Of a stretch of DNA of 64,000 bases, positions 1-11,639 are shown piece after piece; the first letter of the stretch is position 1; each line of letters starts with the position of its first letter. This stretch comes from Desarmillaria ectypa (taxonomy: Eukaryota; Basidiomycota; Agaricomycetes; Agaricales; Physalacriaceae). The stretch is from assembly GCA_030407005.1 (NCBI GenBank), contig JAUDYN010000004.1:124001-188000 (forward strand), read 5' to 3'. The position numbers and the translations under genes were made by a program. Below the pieces are notes generated by a model, which saw nothing but the letters and a program-made list of their open reading frames with translations, was not told the origin of the DNA and made no database searches.

Positions 1-1182
1 TTCCTTCGTACGTCCTATCCCGCTCTTCTTTCTCTTCCGTTCTGAATTGATGCATCTCTTATACAACCAGTCGTTCAGAGTGCGTGGGTGTAATGAGGGG
101 ATGAGATTCCTTCAAGCTTATGACAGTTCGTCCTCACATTCAAGCGAGTGCCGTATTCACAGTTCTGGAAGGCGGATACGGACGCTCACGATGTAGTTTT
201 AGACGCCTTACTTTGATGGCCGCCTGACGTACGCCGTTATCGTCTTTGTACTGCTTCCAGGAAACTTAACGGTGGAAACGCGCAGATACGATTCAATTGG
301 GTTGTCGTTTGTCGGGGGATGCACATGCATTTACGTTGATCTGCCATTTGTTGGTACACCATGCGTGGAGTTGCCGTGTGCATGTTCAGTACAATTCTTT
401 TCGCGTGCAGTATTGCGACCTTCAGCCCAACTTGCACAAAGCAACGAGTTATATCATCCTCCCTCCCTGCACCAGCCAAGCGTTCATACCCCTCCTGCCT
501 TCTTGATGACTGCAGCATGGCTTGAGCAGCCCTCTCCGCTTGGTATGGTGTAATGGTGACAGGCAACGAGCCATGCGCACGTAAGGAGATGGGACAACAA
601 GCGCGAGCGTGGTAACGGAATCGTGGCGCACCGACGCTTCTGGAGGAATCGGGTGATGGGTACCCATGTCCACGGCCATCCTCTCCCCATCGAGGTGCCG
701 ACCCTGGGAGCTAGTGGCTGGACACCCTCTCTTTGCGGCAGAAAGGTGGGAAAAGGGAGGGTTTTCGCTTGGAGGAGTGGATGCCATTGGTGCATGGGGA
801 TACGTCTCTTGTAAGCCTTGCAGAGAATCACACAGAGTGACTGTCCAAGGATACCTTTTCATGCTAGACAGAAGAAAGCGACACAATATACCCCGTTCTT
901 GATAATCGGAGTCACTTTCCTGTAACCGCTCCTTGCACTCTCATACCAAGGATCGAACGTTGGAATGTAGGTGTCGGGATACCCCGAACCTGTACACTGT
1001 GGGGGATTCAAGGATCTTCCTTTCCTAGTTGACCAGGGCTATCGACGAGAAATAAGGTACCTGTGAGTCGTGTTCCTAACCTTCTCTGATACGGAGACTA
1101 ATGATCTTTCGAAGGGCGGCAAACGAAACATCCCAAGCCCAAAAACGAGCGTCAATTTCTGGATTCACCAACACCAGCGTAT

Positions 1183-1263
1183 GGCTTCCCATGTCAGGAC
1201 TGTGGGGGCCGACCCTTCCTTATTGTGACCTTGTGCCGGTACCAACACCAACACCAACACCAT
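1183..1263 (+). repeat. Diverged direct repeat, copy 1
   Basis: About 80 bp shared with 2046-2124. Both copies contain a block reading CCTTGTGCCGGTA followed by an ACCAAC/ACACCA microsatellite and a CAT end, preceded by a matching GTCAGG...GGC...TTCCTTAT segment. On the minus strand both copies begin the same frame (MVLVLVL). Probably fragments of one repetitive element; the family is not recognised. Confidence 0.6.
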
Positions 1264-2045
1264 CCGCCGTTTACCACCCACCCATCTGAACCGACACCTA
1301 CTCTGTCGGAATTTGTTCGTGCCTCGTTTCATAGGCCCAAGTCCAGCCGCACTACATCTTGTTACCTTGTTTGGCGCAGAGAACTTTGACTGCGGGGTCG
1401 GCTCTACTTGACTGACGCCCTCCCCTTCATGGAAGTCTCGTAAACCGGACTCAACGATCCGTGTGAAGCTGGCACAGTCTTTTTTTTTTTTTTTCCATTC
1501 AGAATCGCTTCCCTGGCTAGTCGTGCTCGGGGGTGTTTTGTTGTCCATATTCTGTCATTCCGTGCTTTCATGTTCACGGTCTGTCACATCCTGATTATCG
1601 GTGGATATATAATATTTACCTCGGCAATGGTCAGCTTCGCTCCTGTTGTTCACTGTGCTTCCCGTGTTCCCACATGTTGTTGTCCCTATGTCGTTCCTTG
1701 TGTTGTTGTTTCATGGCCCGAGCTCTGCTGCTGTTGCCGCACTGTTTCTCGAAATAACATGCTGCGTCGCCGGCGCTTGCTCAGTGCTCGTGTTTCGTGG
1801 TTCCCATAGGCCTGAGCTCTGCTACTGCTGCTGGTACACTTTCTTGAAATGATGTACTGTTAGTGGCACTTGTTCGGTGCTTGCCGCTCTCGATGTACAT
1901 GCTTTCTTGTTTCCCAATTGTCAAGGACGTGGTCCATGCGTATGTCTCCGCTGCTTTTTGATGTACCCCACGAAGAGTCTCTACTCCGCGCGACGCACTC
2001 AATAGTGTGATCACAACGGTATGAGCCTTCGGGGTCATGTGCATG

Positions 2046-2124
2046 GTTCTCCACGTCAGGGCTGAGGGCCCAGCCGTTCCTTATCAAGACCTTGTGCCGG
2101 TATAACACCAACACCAACACCATT
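2046..2124 (+). repeat. Diverged direct repeat, copy 2
   Basis: Second copy of the roughly 80-bp unit at 1183-1263, at roughly 80 percent identity by eye. It carries one fewer ACACCA microsatellite unit. A shorter match (TTCCTCATCAAGACCTT) occurs near 13184, so the sequence may be dispersed in the genome. Confidence 0.6.
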
Positions 2125-3512
2125 TGATTGCAAACACTCGAACTCGCCAGTTCCTCCAAATACATATAGGTTCGGATAATCCTTGCGGACATCGTATAGC
2201 GCGGTTCTTCGCCAAGTAGCCGTTCGAAGGAACTGTTTTCAGTGGTTTTCGACCTTCAGCGTCAGAGCACAAGGTTAACGGTACCAGTAGCGTCATAGCG
2301 AGCAACTTTGTCGAAGGAAAAGCTGCATGGCTTGGCTGTGGCTTCGGTGAATGAAAGAGGGGGTAGGTAGTTGGATATAAGCTACAGAAAATATATAAAT
2401 TAACGAACGTCTCTAGGAATGAAAAGGACTGCACACTGGATTCAGATGAGTGGATGGATATTCAGTGTAAGAATAGAAGGCCCAGTCCGAATGGTTCCGG
2501 GGAATTACCTTTCGGATTCGGCCCCAACTTAAACTTGGCTACATACATCTCTTTCCGACTCTTGTCTTTCATCGTGCTCGCCTGAACGTTCAGCGCTTAA
2601 TTCGCAAACGGCAAGCCTCTAAAAATCTACATTGTGCAGTGGTCCTTCGGCAATAATTCTCGTGTTGCTGTCGGCGTAGCGTCTGTGCCATTGCTCTCCT
2701 TCATACTCAGAGGCTGCTCCTCGGGTGGCTATACAGCTTTCCGATCGTCGGCAGATCCAGCTCGAACTCCTTTGCAAGCGGATCCTTCGTCCCAGAAAGA
2801 GGATGCCGTACGTACTTCGTTTCCGTTCGGCGAGTCTTGATATGATGAAAGTCTAGGTTGGCGTCTTTTGGGACGGACACGGGCCGTTTCTTATCTATTG
2901 ATGTTGCTGCACAGATCCCGAGCATCGAGGGGCAAATGCGGGTTCACAATCCTGTTACTTGCCAACATCAACTTCAAGTTGAAGCTTTTGAGGTTTCAAA
3001 CGTTGGCGGACGATGTGGACTAGTTGGCGTGCTTCAGCCATGCGCATGCCGGGAGCTTCCATCCGACTTTCGCCTTTTCGTCATCACCGCTTTCGGGCTT
3101 TCAACGAGAAGCCACTTGTCTCATCAGCCGCGCATCTACTGTCCGTCACGCGCATAGCTCAACAGTGCCCTTCACACAGTCTTATTTTGGACTGCACCCG
3201 TCGGATTTTTTTTTTGTCAATTTCCGTCTTTCAAGTTCAAGGCCAAGAACTTTCATTATCTCATTACTAGGAGCTCAAGCGGCTGCTGTCGAAGAAGGTT
3301 GAACCCATAGCCTACAATTATGACGAGAAATAGCGCATCATCATGGTAAATCGCGAGGACCGACAACCAAGGATGTTCTCCAACTTCGACTTGGGTGCCA
3401 AATGGACTTGAACTTTGCAGCTTTACGTGCACCCTTCGTGACAACGGTGGCGTCGTAGCTGCCGGACCGACAACACCCACCTCATGACAAAACGGAACTG
3501 AACGTCCGGGGA

Positions 3513-3519
3513 TATAAAA
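3513..3519 (+). promoter_or_regulatory. TATA box of the tyrosinase-like gene
   Basis: TATAAAA lies about 85 bp before the signal-peptide-like reading frame at 3604. Its position predicts transcription from roughly 3545, which makes the absence of any ATG between there and the mature domain notable. Confidence 0.5.
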
Positions 3520-3603
3520 GCAGCCTTTCCAAAACGAAAAATTCACGGACTCATCTTTGCTGCTTCCATATCACCGTTTTCTGGAGCCAGCTTGCGTACG
3601 GCA

Positions 3604-5074
3604 TTTTTTAAACTCTTCACGTTGATCTTCGCCGCCGTCCAGTTACCCGGCTCACTGGCGATATCCCCAAGGACTTCAAGTCGACGGTCATGCTGCATAG
3701 AACCGTCTACTCGTGTGGAATGGTAACCATCTGTCTCTTGATACTGATATGCTCTCAACGGTTCATGTAGGAATACTTTAACGCAACAAGAGAAAGATGA
3801 TTATTTTGCGGCCGAGCTTTGCCTGCTCGCAGCTCCTGCGCAAACCAACATTCCAGATGTCGTTTCGCGCTACGATGACTTGGTCAGTCTTGGCTCATAT
3901 GCTTCTTTAAAGATATCTCAACACATCTTTATTTAATAGGTAGGCGTCCATTCTGAGCAAAGCGACGTACTAGGCGGCAACGATTACTGGCATGTAACCG
4001 GACAGTCAGTGGCCTTGTATCAATGATCATATAATCTTCATTTATTCAAACGATCTTGCGATCTCTTTCATAGATTCTTACATGTACGATCGCCCTTTTT
4101 CATTCCTGGTTCCGGGATCGAACCATCTTAATTCATGTTTTACAGATTCATCGTTACTTTGTCCACGCCCACGAAACGCTCTTGCGTTCAGAGTGTGGAT
4201 ATACCGGTCCAGTAAGTGCAAGCGTTTTTCGCACCGTCAACCATCAATTTACTAAGCCCTTCTATTCCCAACTTTCAGCTCCCTTACTGGAATGAGGTCG
4301 TCGATGCCGGCTCATTCACCACCTCCCCCATCGTAGTCGACTTTGGTGGGGAAGGCAAGGAGGAAAACAACTGGGTCGTCGTTGATGGACCTTTCGCTAA
4401 TCTCATGCGGTATCTTGGACCTGGGTCGACGAATACAAATCATATGTTCATACGGCAGGAGAATGAGACGTGGTCGCTCCGGGTGGGACAGATATTCGTG
4501 GACAATCTACTTGCATTAGACACGATGGCGAAGTTCAGAGAAACGATGTATTCTGGCCTTCACGTAGCTGGACATGAAGGTATTGGAGGAGAGGTGCGTA
4601 TCTTCCCTGTCTACATCAGCGAAGTTTATCTCTGTTTCTTGATAGATGGCCAATGTCATGACGTCGCCTAATGATCCAATCTTCTGGATGCATCATAGAT
4701 ACGTAGATTACGTGCGTACAATCTGGTGCTCGCTCCTTTCCACTCCACCCGAACCGTGTCCTGTAGATATGGTGGAAGTGGCAGGGCGACAACGAGACTC
4801 GTATTAACGACCTTGAAGGAATCGGGTATGAGATGCAGAAAGAACCCGATACTGGTTATGTTGCATGTACTACCAGTTTTTCAGGCGGAGTGTCTGTTAA
4901 ACGATGTCCTACCAGGAAACCAACGAAGAGACGGTGTTATATCTTTTCGATATCCTACCTAACGCGACAGTACGTTCTGTATTTGTTTCATGTGCTAAGC
5001 TTCTGATATCTTCGATGTAGGTTAGCGACGTATTAGACACGCAAGGCGGCTTGTTGTCTTATACTTACGCTTGA
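3604..5074 (+). CDS. Tyrosinase-like type 3 copper protein, probably secreted, start codon not visible
   Basis: Tyrosinases are binuclear copper oxidases that hydroxylate and oxidise phenols. Splicing about seven short introns gives a continuous protein. An N-terminal hydrophobic stretch (KLFTLIFAAVQLPGSLA) resembles a signal peptide. The family's RVEW...QQEKDDYFAAELCLL segment follows. The CuA site is VGVH...YWHVTGQFLHIHRYF, with E and RSECGYTGP after it, then PYWNE. The CuB site is LHVAGHEGIGGE plus NDPIFWMHHRYVDY. All six copper histidines are present. The C-terminus ends with NATVSDVLDTQGG and a TGA at 5072-5074. Two oddities: no ATG precedes the signal-like sequence in frame, and the last intron (about 4859-4913) needs a weak GTTGCA donor. 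Either the gene uses an unseen upstream exon or non-AUG start, or it is a recent pseudogene. The family assignment is firm; functionality is uncertain. Confidence 0.75.
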
Positions 5075-6410
5075 AGATCCGTAGGCACTCACCCTGCACT
5101 GATGGCGAGGAGTGTTCCCTAGTGCGGTGCACCTTCTGTCTTTATCCACATGGGGGCATACATTTAGAATATGCACAGGAAAGATACACGAGTCTACCAA
5201 GTGTTCACCAACTTGCACAGCAGAATGGGATGACCAGTCCCCTAACGGCAATGCTCATATTTTGAAGCTTGTACCTTGTAACGGATATGGATTCACCTGT
5301 AGCTACGTGATTCCTTGATCTCTGTTTGTCTACACCTTCGGACTGCCACATATGCGTTTCTGGCCTTTTCTTCTAGATGACCTTTGCTTTCTACCACCAT
5401 GTCGTGTCTTTGACCTGCCGCTGCTCTGGCAATATACGCCGATTCGTACTCAGTTCTTGGGTTGAAGACCCCTGTGGCAGATCCTTCACATACCTTCAGC
5501 ATCGCTGTGGTTAATAAGCCGGCGTCCAAGGGATGATAGAAATGAACATTCCTCCCTACGGCAACAGCGTGTTTGCCTCAGCTCCCTTCATCGCCACGAA
5601 CGACGCGATCCGCTGTCCAAGTCTTGACTCCCTGCTGGTTCTTGACAACAAAAGAGCCTGAAACTCTACCAAATGTGACGGCATGTCCCGGGTTCTAGAT
5701 ATTGTATTCATTTGTTGGTGTTCTGTGTGGGGGTTGGCGGTGTGTTGATGTGCAAGCACGATCCTTGCCATATCCAATCGTATACATACGGTTTACCTTG
5801 GCCTATCGCAAGTTGTGTTTGACACGGTGTAAGGGCTTACGTTGCCGTTTCTCGCACCGTGGCAGTTCAAACGTTCAGGGTTCGATTTTCGTTTATATAT
5901 GTTGTAACCGGCGCCTAGACTACCGTCGACACGCATGTATCTCCCGTATCGTTTGACAAAGTACGCGTTTTCGACAAGACCATCTCGAATGCTGAAGAAC
6001 TACTAGCTATGCTGAACGTGTTGGAGATATCGGACACTCTTAAAACACTCACGCTCTCATATTCTTTATGGAAAACCTATTTTCTGGTCAAAGACAAAGT
6101 GTGAGATATACTTTTTGATTAGACTCCCGTAACGGACTGATTCCGCGTCCACGTCCGAATATCAGGAACCTACTCCACCCGAATCTAGAATTGTATGGTT
6201 TTCAAGTACTACATCCTTAGTAGTCCACGCAGACTTCTTCGAGTGGTGGCGTGCAGTTTGGGTAAGGCCCAAGGCCACATCCATAGAGGAACTCTCTATC
6301 AAAACGTCTTTCGATCCACAAGTTCAAAAATCTACCTTGCTCCATGGCTACACGAGAATCGCAATGATGTTGCGTGTGATGTGAGCTATTGAATCTATAA
6401 TCTAGACTGA
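5075..6410. other. No supported gene
   Basis: Short frames only. A 78-codon minus-strand frame at 5293-5529 and a neighbouring one at 5556-5777 look weakly protein-like but match no family I know and lack convincing starts or splice sites. The right end may be the decayed 5' part of the KDZ-type relic that follows. Confidence 0.4.
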
Positions 6411-6419
6411 TAGTAACCT

Positions 6420-7454
6420 GACACCGCTTTTAGGGCTTTATTCAAAAGCTCAATGATCGTTTACTCTCTCAAATCCTTGATAGCGACAATGTATTCACGG
6501 ATTTTAATCGGTAGAACCTCATCATTGTTATCATTGTTGACAACCGCCTCTGCTCCCATCAAATTCTTCGCATCAATTATACAACATACGACGCTCGTTG
6601 AAATCAAAACTCTATCAACCCTCGTACTCGTTCTGATATTATGGCACTTTCCCCTCCTGCTCAGGCCGATTCAGTTAACGATGGATGCAATGCGTACCCC
6701 TATCTATGTGCCAGGGTTATAGGTATCTTCCATGCGACAGTCCATCACGTTGGCCCCAAGTCCCTTGATCGTGCAGCAAGGAGCATCCAGTTCCTATGGG
6801 TCCAATGGTATGCACTCAATACGAGCATTCCTTCTGAGTCTGGGTTCAAAGCAAAACACTTGCCATGCGTTTTTTTTCTTCCGGGGATGATCCCCAGACA
6901 TTTGGATTCGTAGATCCTAGCGACGACCTTCGCGCATCACACATTATGCCTACCTATATCTATGGTCAAACATCTGACATCCTGTCGCCTTCAATTTATA
7001 GGAGATTCAACGAGGATGTCATGGTTTGGGTGCGCCATTACGTGGACATGTAGGTTCTATACTCGAGCTATATTACCACATATCTGACTGGGAATTGGAA
7101 AACAGATTTGCTGATCGTGACGTGTTCATGCGGTACTGTGGTAATGGCGTCAGTCACGGCAATACACGGGAATATACACGGGGACTATGGGAAGAGCTTC
7201 TTGATGGTTTGGGACTCGTCGCATCGGAAAATACTTCAGCTGCAGAATCAGATGCTGAAGACACATTTACAGGTAACTTGGAATTGGGTGCGGAATCAAG
7301 AGAAGAGAACTCCGATGCTGAAATCGACAGCGATGTTGAGCATGAAGACAGCGACGGCTCGTGGCATTCGGATGAATATTACGTTGAGCTAAACGAGCCT
7401 GAAGAAGATGGTGAGTTTGATGACCACGGGCTCTTTGGATACTCTGCTCTTTGA
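6420..7454 (+). mobile_element. KDZ/Plavaka-type transposon protein relic (C-terminal part, frameshifted)
   Basis: The C-terminal part of the protein associated with Plavaka/KDZ DNA transposons of Agaricomycetes can be followed through several breaks. Its hallmarks appear in order: LNDRLLSQIL (about 6450), LRINYTTYDAR then NQNSINPRTRSDIM (6565-6640), YLCARVIGIFHATV (6700), FLWVQWY (6795), GFVDPSDDLRASHIMP (6900-6950), a short intron at about 7050-7105, then FADRDVFMRYCGNGVSH and a long acidic tail ending at 7454. The frame is broken at about 6600 and in a T8 run near 6870, and stop codons lie in the 5' part. No intact catalytic region was seen, so it is a dead remnant. Similarity is to the family as I know it; the exact lineage is inferred. 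Confidence 0.7.
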
Positions 7455-8600
7455 TTCTTTGATTCTACAACTATGACTATATCAACGTAATTATAAACTC
7501 CATTTTATTTTCTGCTACTCTAATAGTTGGATGTCGAAGGCTTGAGCGAGGCCATTTGAGAGTCATTGACTGACTGCCAGGATTTCTTCCGGTTCAAGCC
7601 CCTTCTACACAGCTCTATTCCCTCTCAAGTAGACCAGGCAGATCCTATCAAGGTCCGTAAGATTCTGACCAGATAAGCCTAGATGAAACCACATCTGGCA
7701 GAACACTACAGGCCTTCGTCTGCTGGCATGGTTGTCCAGATGGGGACCGTCTGGACCAGAATATACGGCTCAGATTTTGGTGGTGCGCCTTGGGACGATG
7801 ATTATTATTATGTCACCGTTTGGTCCAAGGTAGTCACGGTATTTTCGCATCCTGCCTAGGCGCGCCTGTTAGAGCTATTCATCGTGACCGACGCCGATGC
7901 CAAGTATGAGATTGGACAAGATCTCTATCGGTACAAAGAAGCCATCCAGTGTGCTACGGATCGTAGTTTGGTGGATGCTTGAATTGGTGTGTAAGCATAT
8001 TCCATGTTACCTTTCGTCATTATGTTGATGATACCGTTGATCAGAAAATACGCCGAGGATCATGATGAGCCAGACTAAGCGATGTAATTAGAATCCGAAG
8101 AGGAGTGGAAGCATGAGGACGTCGGCTATAGTGACTTGGATGACTGGTAAAGCGGCGCATTCATTTGATTGTATCTATGCTTTTTGCGACACTGACAATT
8201 CCTCCGGGACCTCGTGAATTCGCTGAAGTTTCGCCTTTTCGGTAAGCCTTGTAACCCGAATATCAGAGAATCAGCTTCCTATAACTTGAACCATTCTTCT
8301 GATGAGGGTGAATCTGATACCCGACACGATAAATATTAGCATCCTCTGTTCTCACATCACAAGTATCAGTAGGAAAACCTATCCAAGTATCCTACCTCAC
8401 TAAATATCGAAACAATCTTTAGTAGAAGTTTGATTCTATAGCACTACATCAGTGTCAATTCCAAAAATAATCCGTATGTAAGCCATGATCATGAGTGAAT
8501 ACACGTATGCTATGCACGACTACAGATACAAAAGTACGATACGCTATACAATATACTAACGATGAAGCACGAAAACAAAAATGCAAGAGAGCAAGACACA
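7455..8600. other. No supported gene; possible further transposon debris
   Basis: No open frame of interest. Near 8045-8150 an acidic frame (EEEWKHEDVGYSDLDDW), interrupted by stops, resembles the acidic tails of KDZ-type proteins, so more of that element may lie here in decayed form. The right end is probably the 3' untranslated region of the next minus-strand gene. Confidence 0.35.
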
Positions 8601-8605
8601 GCGAA

Positions 8606-11505
8606 CTACGATTTTGAATGGCCCTTCATCCCACCTTTCCCCACACCCGTCCTCTGCCGCACCGACATCTCCGCAAGGGAATCCGAACTGAGCTTCTCCA
8701 TATCTTGACACTCTGTCGGATGTGTCTCCTCGTAATGCCGATGCAGGTCGGCCCACGGCGCACTCAGCGGGAACCTCCGCACGCACACCCGACAAACCAT
8801 CTGGTCATCTCTCGTATCGTACAAGAGATCAAGGTGTTTGATGCCGAGCTTCTTCTTCGTCGTAGGTGGGGCAGCATTGGAGCTAGAAGAGGCTTTGAAC
8901 GGTGCTCGTCCTTGATTCGGTGGTGGTGGTGGCGGCGCAGGCGCAGGCACCGAGGGACCAGGTTCGGGATCAGGCGGTCTTTGTTCTTTATCGCTGTCAC
9001 CGCTGCCATTTGCTTGCGGTTCTTGGGATTCAGGCTTGGTCGAAGGCTCCCGCGGTGCGGTGTGATGAGTCGTCTTTGTCACCTTGGCATCGGGAGAAGA
9101 GGATGTGGAGGTCTCGGCGGCATGATCGCTTTCGTATGTCGTGCGATTACGCTTGAATGGACGGAATGGGATAACTTGGGGCACCTGGTTTGTAGGCGAT
9201 GCCTGGGTAGGCGTAGGCGGAGGTTGTGGTGGCATATGAGTACGCGACTGATGCTGCTGCGGCGACGACGTCTGAGGGGGTTGATGGGGAGGAGAGGCAC
9301 GATCAGATCCACTTGGACGACGCTGATGTTGCTGGATCATCGGAGTTGAGTGAGTACGATGCTGATGTTGATTCGATGGTCCAGGATGAGGGCGTATTTG
9401 ATGCTGGGGTGGTGATGAGTGATTCGTCACCTGGTTAGATACGCCAGGATGATGAGGAGGCGAAGTCGGATTCGGTGTCGGAAGTGGGTGATTCTTGAAA
9501 GGAGGGAGAATGCGTTCACGTTCGCGTTCGCGTTCAGGCCCAGGCGACTGCTGCGATAATGGATGGTAAGACGATGGATGGGGAGGAGGAGCACCTTTGA
9601 ACAGCGGTGCTACTGGGCTAGATGTATCCGTACGATATTGGGGCGATATCTGACTAGACGTACCCGGACGCGACATCTGATTAGATGAACGAGGACGATC
9701 GTGAGGTGACGGTTGGTTGGGAGGCTGAAGTTGGGGAAGAGCGTGATTGTTGTTAGGAGGATGAGGAGGTTGGCTCTTGAACGGAAACGGTCCGCCCTGA
9801 TGAGGTGACGGAAGGGGCTGATTATTCTTGAACGACCCTCGCTCGGGCCCAGGCGAATGCGCTTTGATAGCCGGCAGGTCGAGCTGGGAGAACCTAGGTA
9901 GATACATACCTGGAGAAGCTGTACCCTTGTTGTCCGGTTCTTTAGTATCAACATCCATGCTCGAGCGTCGGGCATGTTTGGGCTGCTCCATGGACCGAGG
10001 CAGGATGGGAGATTTCGCTCGTCTTCTCGCTGCCGGGTCTTCTGCCGTTGCGACAGATGGTGACGAGAAGCGGATCATCGTCGGCGCAGGGAATGCCGTG
10101 GGCTTGGATTCCTCTGCTGGGGTAAGTGGCTTACGCATATCAAACGGTGAGGGATGCGTCGACCTCTGCTCCTCTTTTATCCGAACCTGAGGTTCGAATC
10201 TCGGTGGTCCCGACGCTTTGGTTCGCTGCGCGTGGTCCAGCTGAACCATTAACCTGTCGTTTTCCATAGCCATGCTATGAGCAGTATCGCGTGCATCATC
10301 TCGCTCTTTCCTTAGCCTGCCAATCGTCTCCTGGGCGCGTTCAAGCTCCTTGTACATTTTTGTGAGTTCACCTTGGAAAATGCCCACGTTCGCGGTCCAA
10401 GCTTCTTCGAACTTTGACTGGATGAGCCCGAGGGCAGTGCCAGTAATGTCTCTAATGAAAGGCGGGGTTGAAGCTGGACCGAGGGAAGAAAAAGGACTGG
10501 TCAAGGTCGGGGAGGGACCGACGGCGGAGGTGGGAGTGGTAGACGAAGCGGAAACCATGCTCTGGTCCGAGTGCCTCCTCTGAGCTGAAGGTATCTCCGA
10601 CGGCGCATTGAGGTCACTATTATGTCGACGCTGCGGCGCTGGAGTGAGCTGAGCCTGAACCTGAGATTGCGGATGTCTGAACAAAGGAAGATCGTATTGA
10701 AAGTTTAAGGGCGTGTTCGGTACATTTTGACGCTATAGGGAGAGGTAAGAACACGTCACGGTCACGTAGAAAGACATGCCGTAGAGTTTTGTCTCGGTTC
10801 TATGGGCGACGAGCGCATGGACGGCGATGGGCTCGGTACGGACGGTCCGTGCTCATACTGGAAGTTGAAGGGCGGATTAGGGCCTTGACGCTAGCAGGAA
10901 ATGTTAGGACACGTAATGGCATGCTGAAAAGGTATGTAACATACTGGTAGAAGGTCACGTCTCGTTTCCACGGGTGACGGATGCACAGATGTTGACGGAC
11001 TCGGTACGGGATCTGTCCTTGTCCTTGAGGGCGCTCGCGATGGTACATTACTTTCTGATTTTGATGACGTTTTTGCCGTAGGCTTCTGGGGGACCTGCAC
11101 GCGGGGGGCCATCACCGATGTAGGAATCATAGGCCGTGACTGGTGATCAAAAAGCTCTTTTTAAAAAAATAGGCAATCAGAAAAATCACGACGCACCTGC
11201 GCCCCTTGTGGGCCCCCCGACTGGTCTACGAAACGAATTGCAGGATAATATGGCTGCCCCGACGCTCCCCCATACGGCTGTACCTGTGGTCCGGTTGAAA
11301 TAGGATATCCCCCGGGCTGATTTATCCGATTCGCGGTGTCATTTTCAGAGCGCGAAGGTGGCCTTGTTCCCGTAGAATTAGATGGTACTGGTTCATCCCC
11401 CAGTGGCCGTGAATTCGTCCTTTGTGGTGTCGCGGGAGTACTGCTACTGTTTCCTTTCAGATCAAGAATCCCCAAGCCCGGACCAGTATCCCGCCTCTGC
11501 TGCAT
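8606..11505 (-). CDS. Proline-rich coiled-coil protein with C-terminal zinc-finger motif (unknown function)
   Basis: I recognise no named family. Four exons join in frame: 11505-11197, 11139-10945, 10890-10780 and 10732-8606, giving about 913 residues. The start is the ATG at 11505 (MQQRRDTGPG), with a TATATAAG about 115 bp upstream. The N-terminal third is Pro/Ser-rich. A coiled coil (EGIFQGELTKMY-like segment, then ELERAQETIGRLRKE) follows the fourth exon's start. A long Pro/Gln/His/Ser-rich disordered region includes an RERERERER run. The C-terminus holds CRVCVRRFP...LHRHYEETHPTEC, a C2H2-like or CCHC-type finger. This suggests a nuclear DNA- or chromatin-associated protein, by inference only. 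Exons 2-4 carry a tandemly repeated segment, and intron 3 appears to be GC-AG (see findings). The Arg-rich frames on the plus strand here are shadows. Confidence 0.8.
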
Positions 11506-11618
11506 GAACAAATAGAAGAGAAGCAAGCAGAAATTATTTCCTCCACAGAATCGCGAACACGTAGACCTGAAAAGGGCGTCGATTGGGCGTAGGAAGAAGT
11601 TGGGAGTAAAATTCGACC

Positions 11619-11626
11619 CTTATATA
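11619..11626 (-). promoter_or_regulatory. TATA box
   Basis: TATATAAG on the minus strand, about 115 bp before the ATG at 11505 of the proline-rich protein gene, in a suitable position for its core promoter. Confidence 0.4.
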
Positions 11627-11639
11627 CCGGTTTATTTAA

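Larger units (their letters stand above)
1..3500. other. Gene-poor left region
   Basis: I see no spliceable gene here. Open frames on both strands are short, start mostly without ATG and have no recognisable domain. The stretch holds a diverged direct repeat pair (1183-1263 and 2046-2124), a local imperfect tandem duplication (about 1700-1890) and a homopolymer T run near 1480, which fits decayed mobile-element DNA or long intergenic sequence. Confidence 0.5.

Noticed and set aside
8618..9349. 243-codon Arg-rich open frame on the plus strand
   Set aside because: It lies opposite the long exon of the minus-strand proline-rich protein; its Arg/Trp-rich composition is the shadow of Pro/Gln/Ser codons.
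10185..10210. GGTTCGAATC tRNA T-loop-like sequence
   Set aside because: No matching T stem, acceptor or anticodon arm; it sits inside the coding exon of the minus-strand gene.
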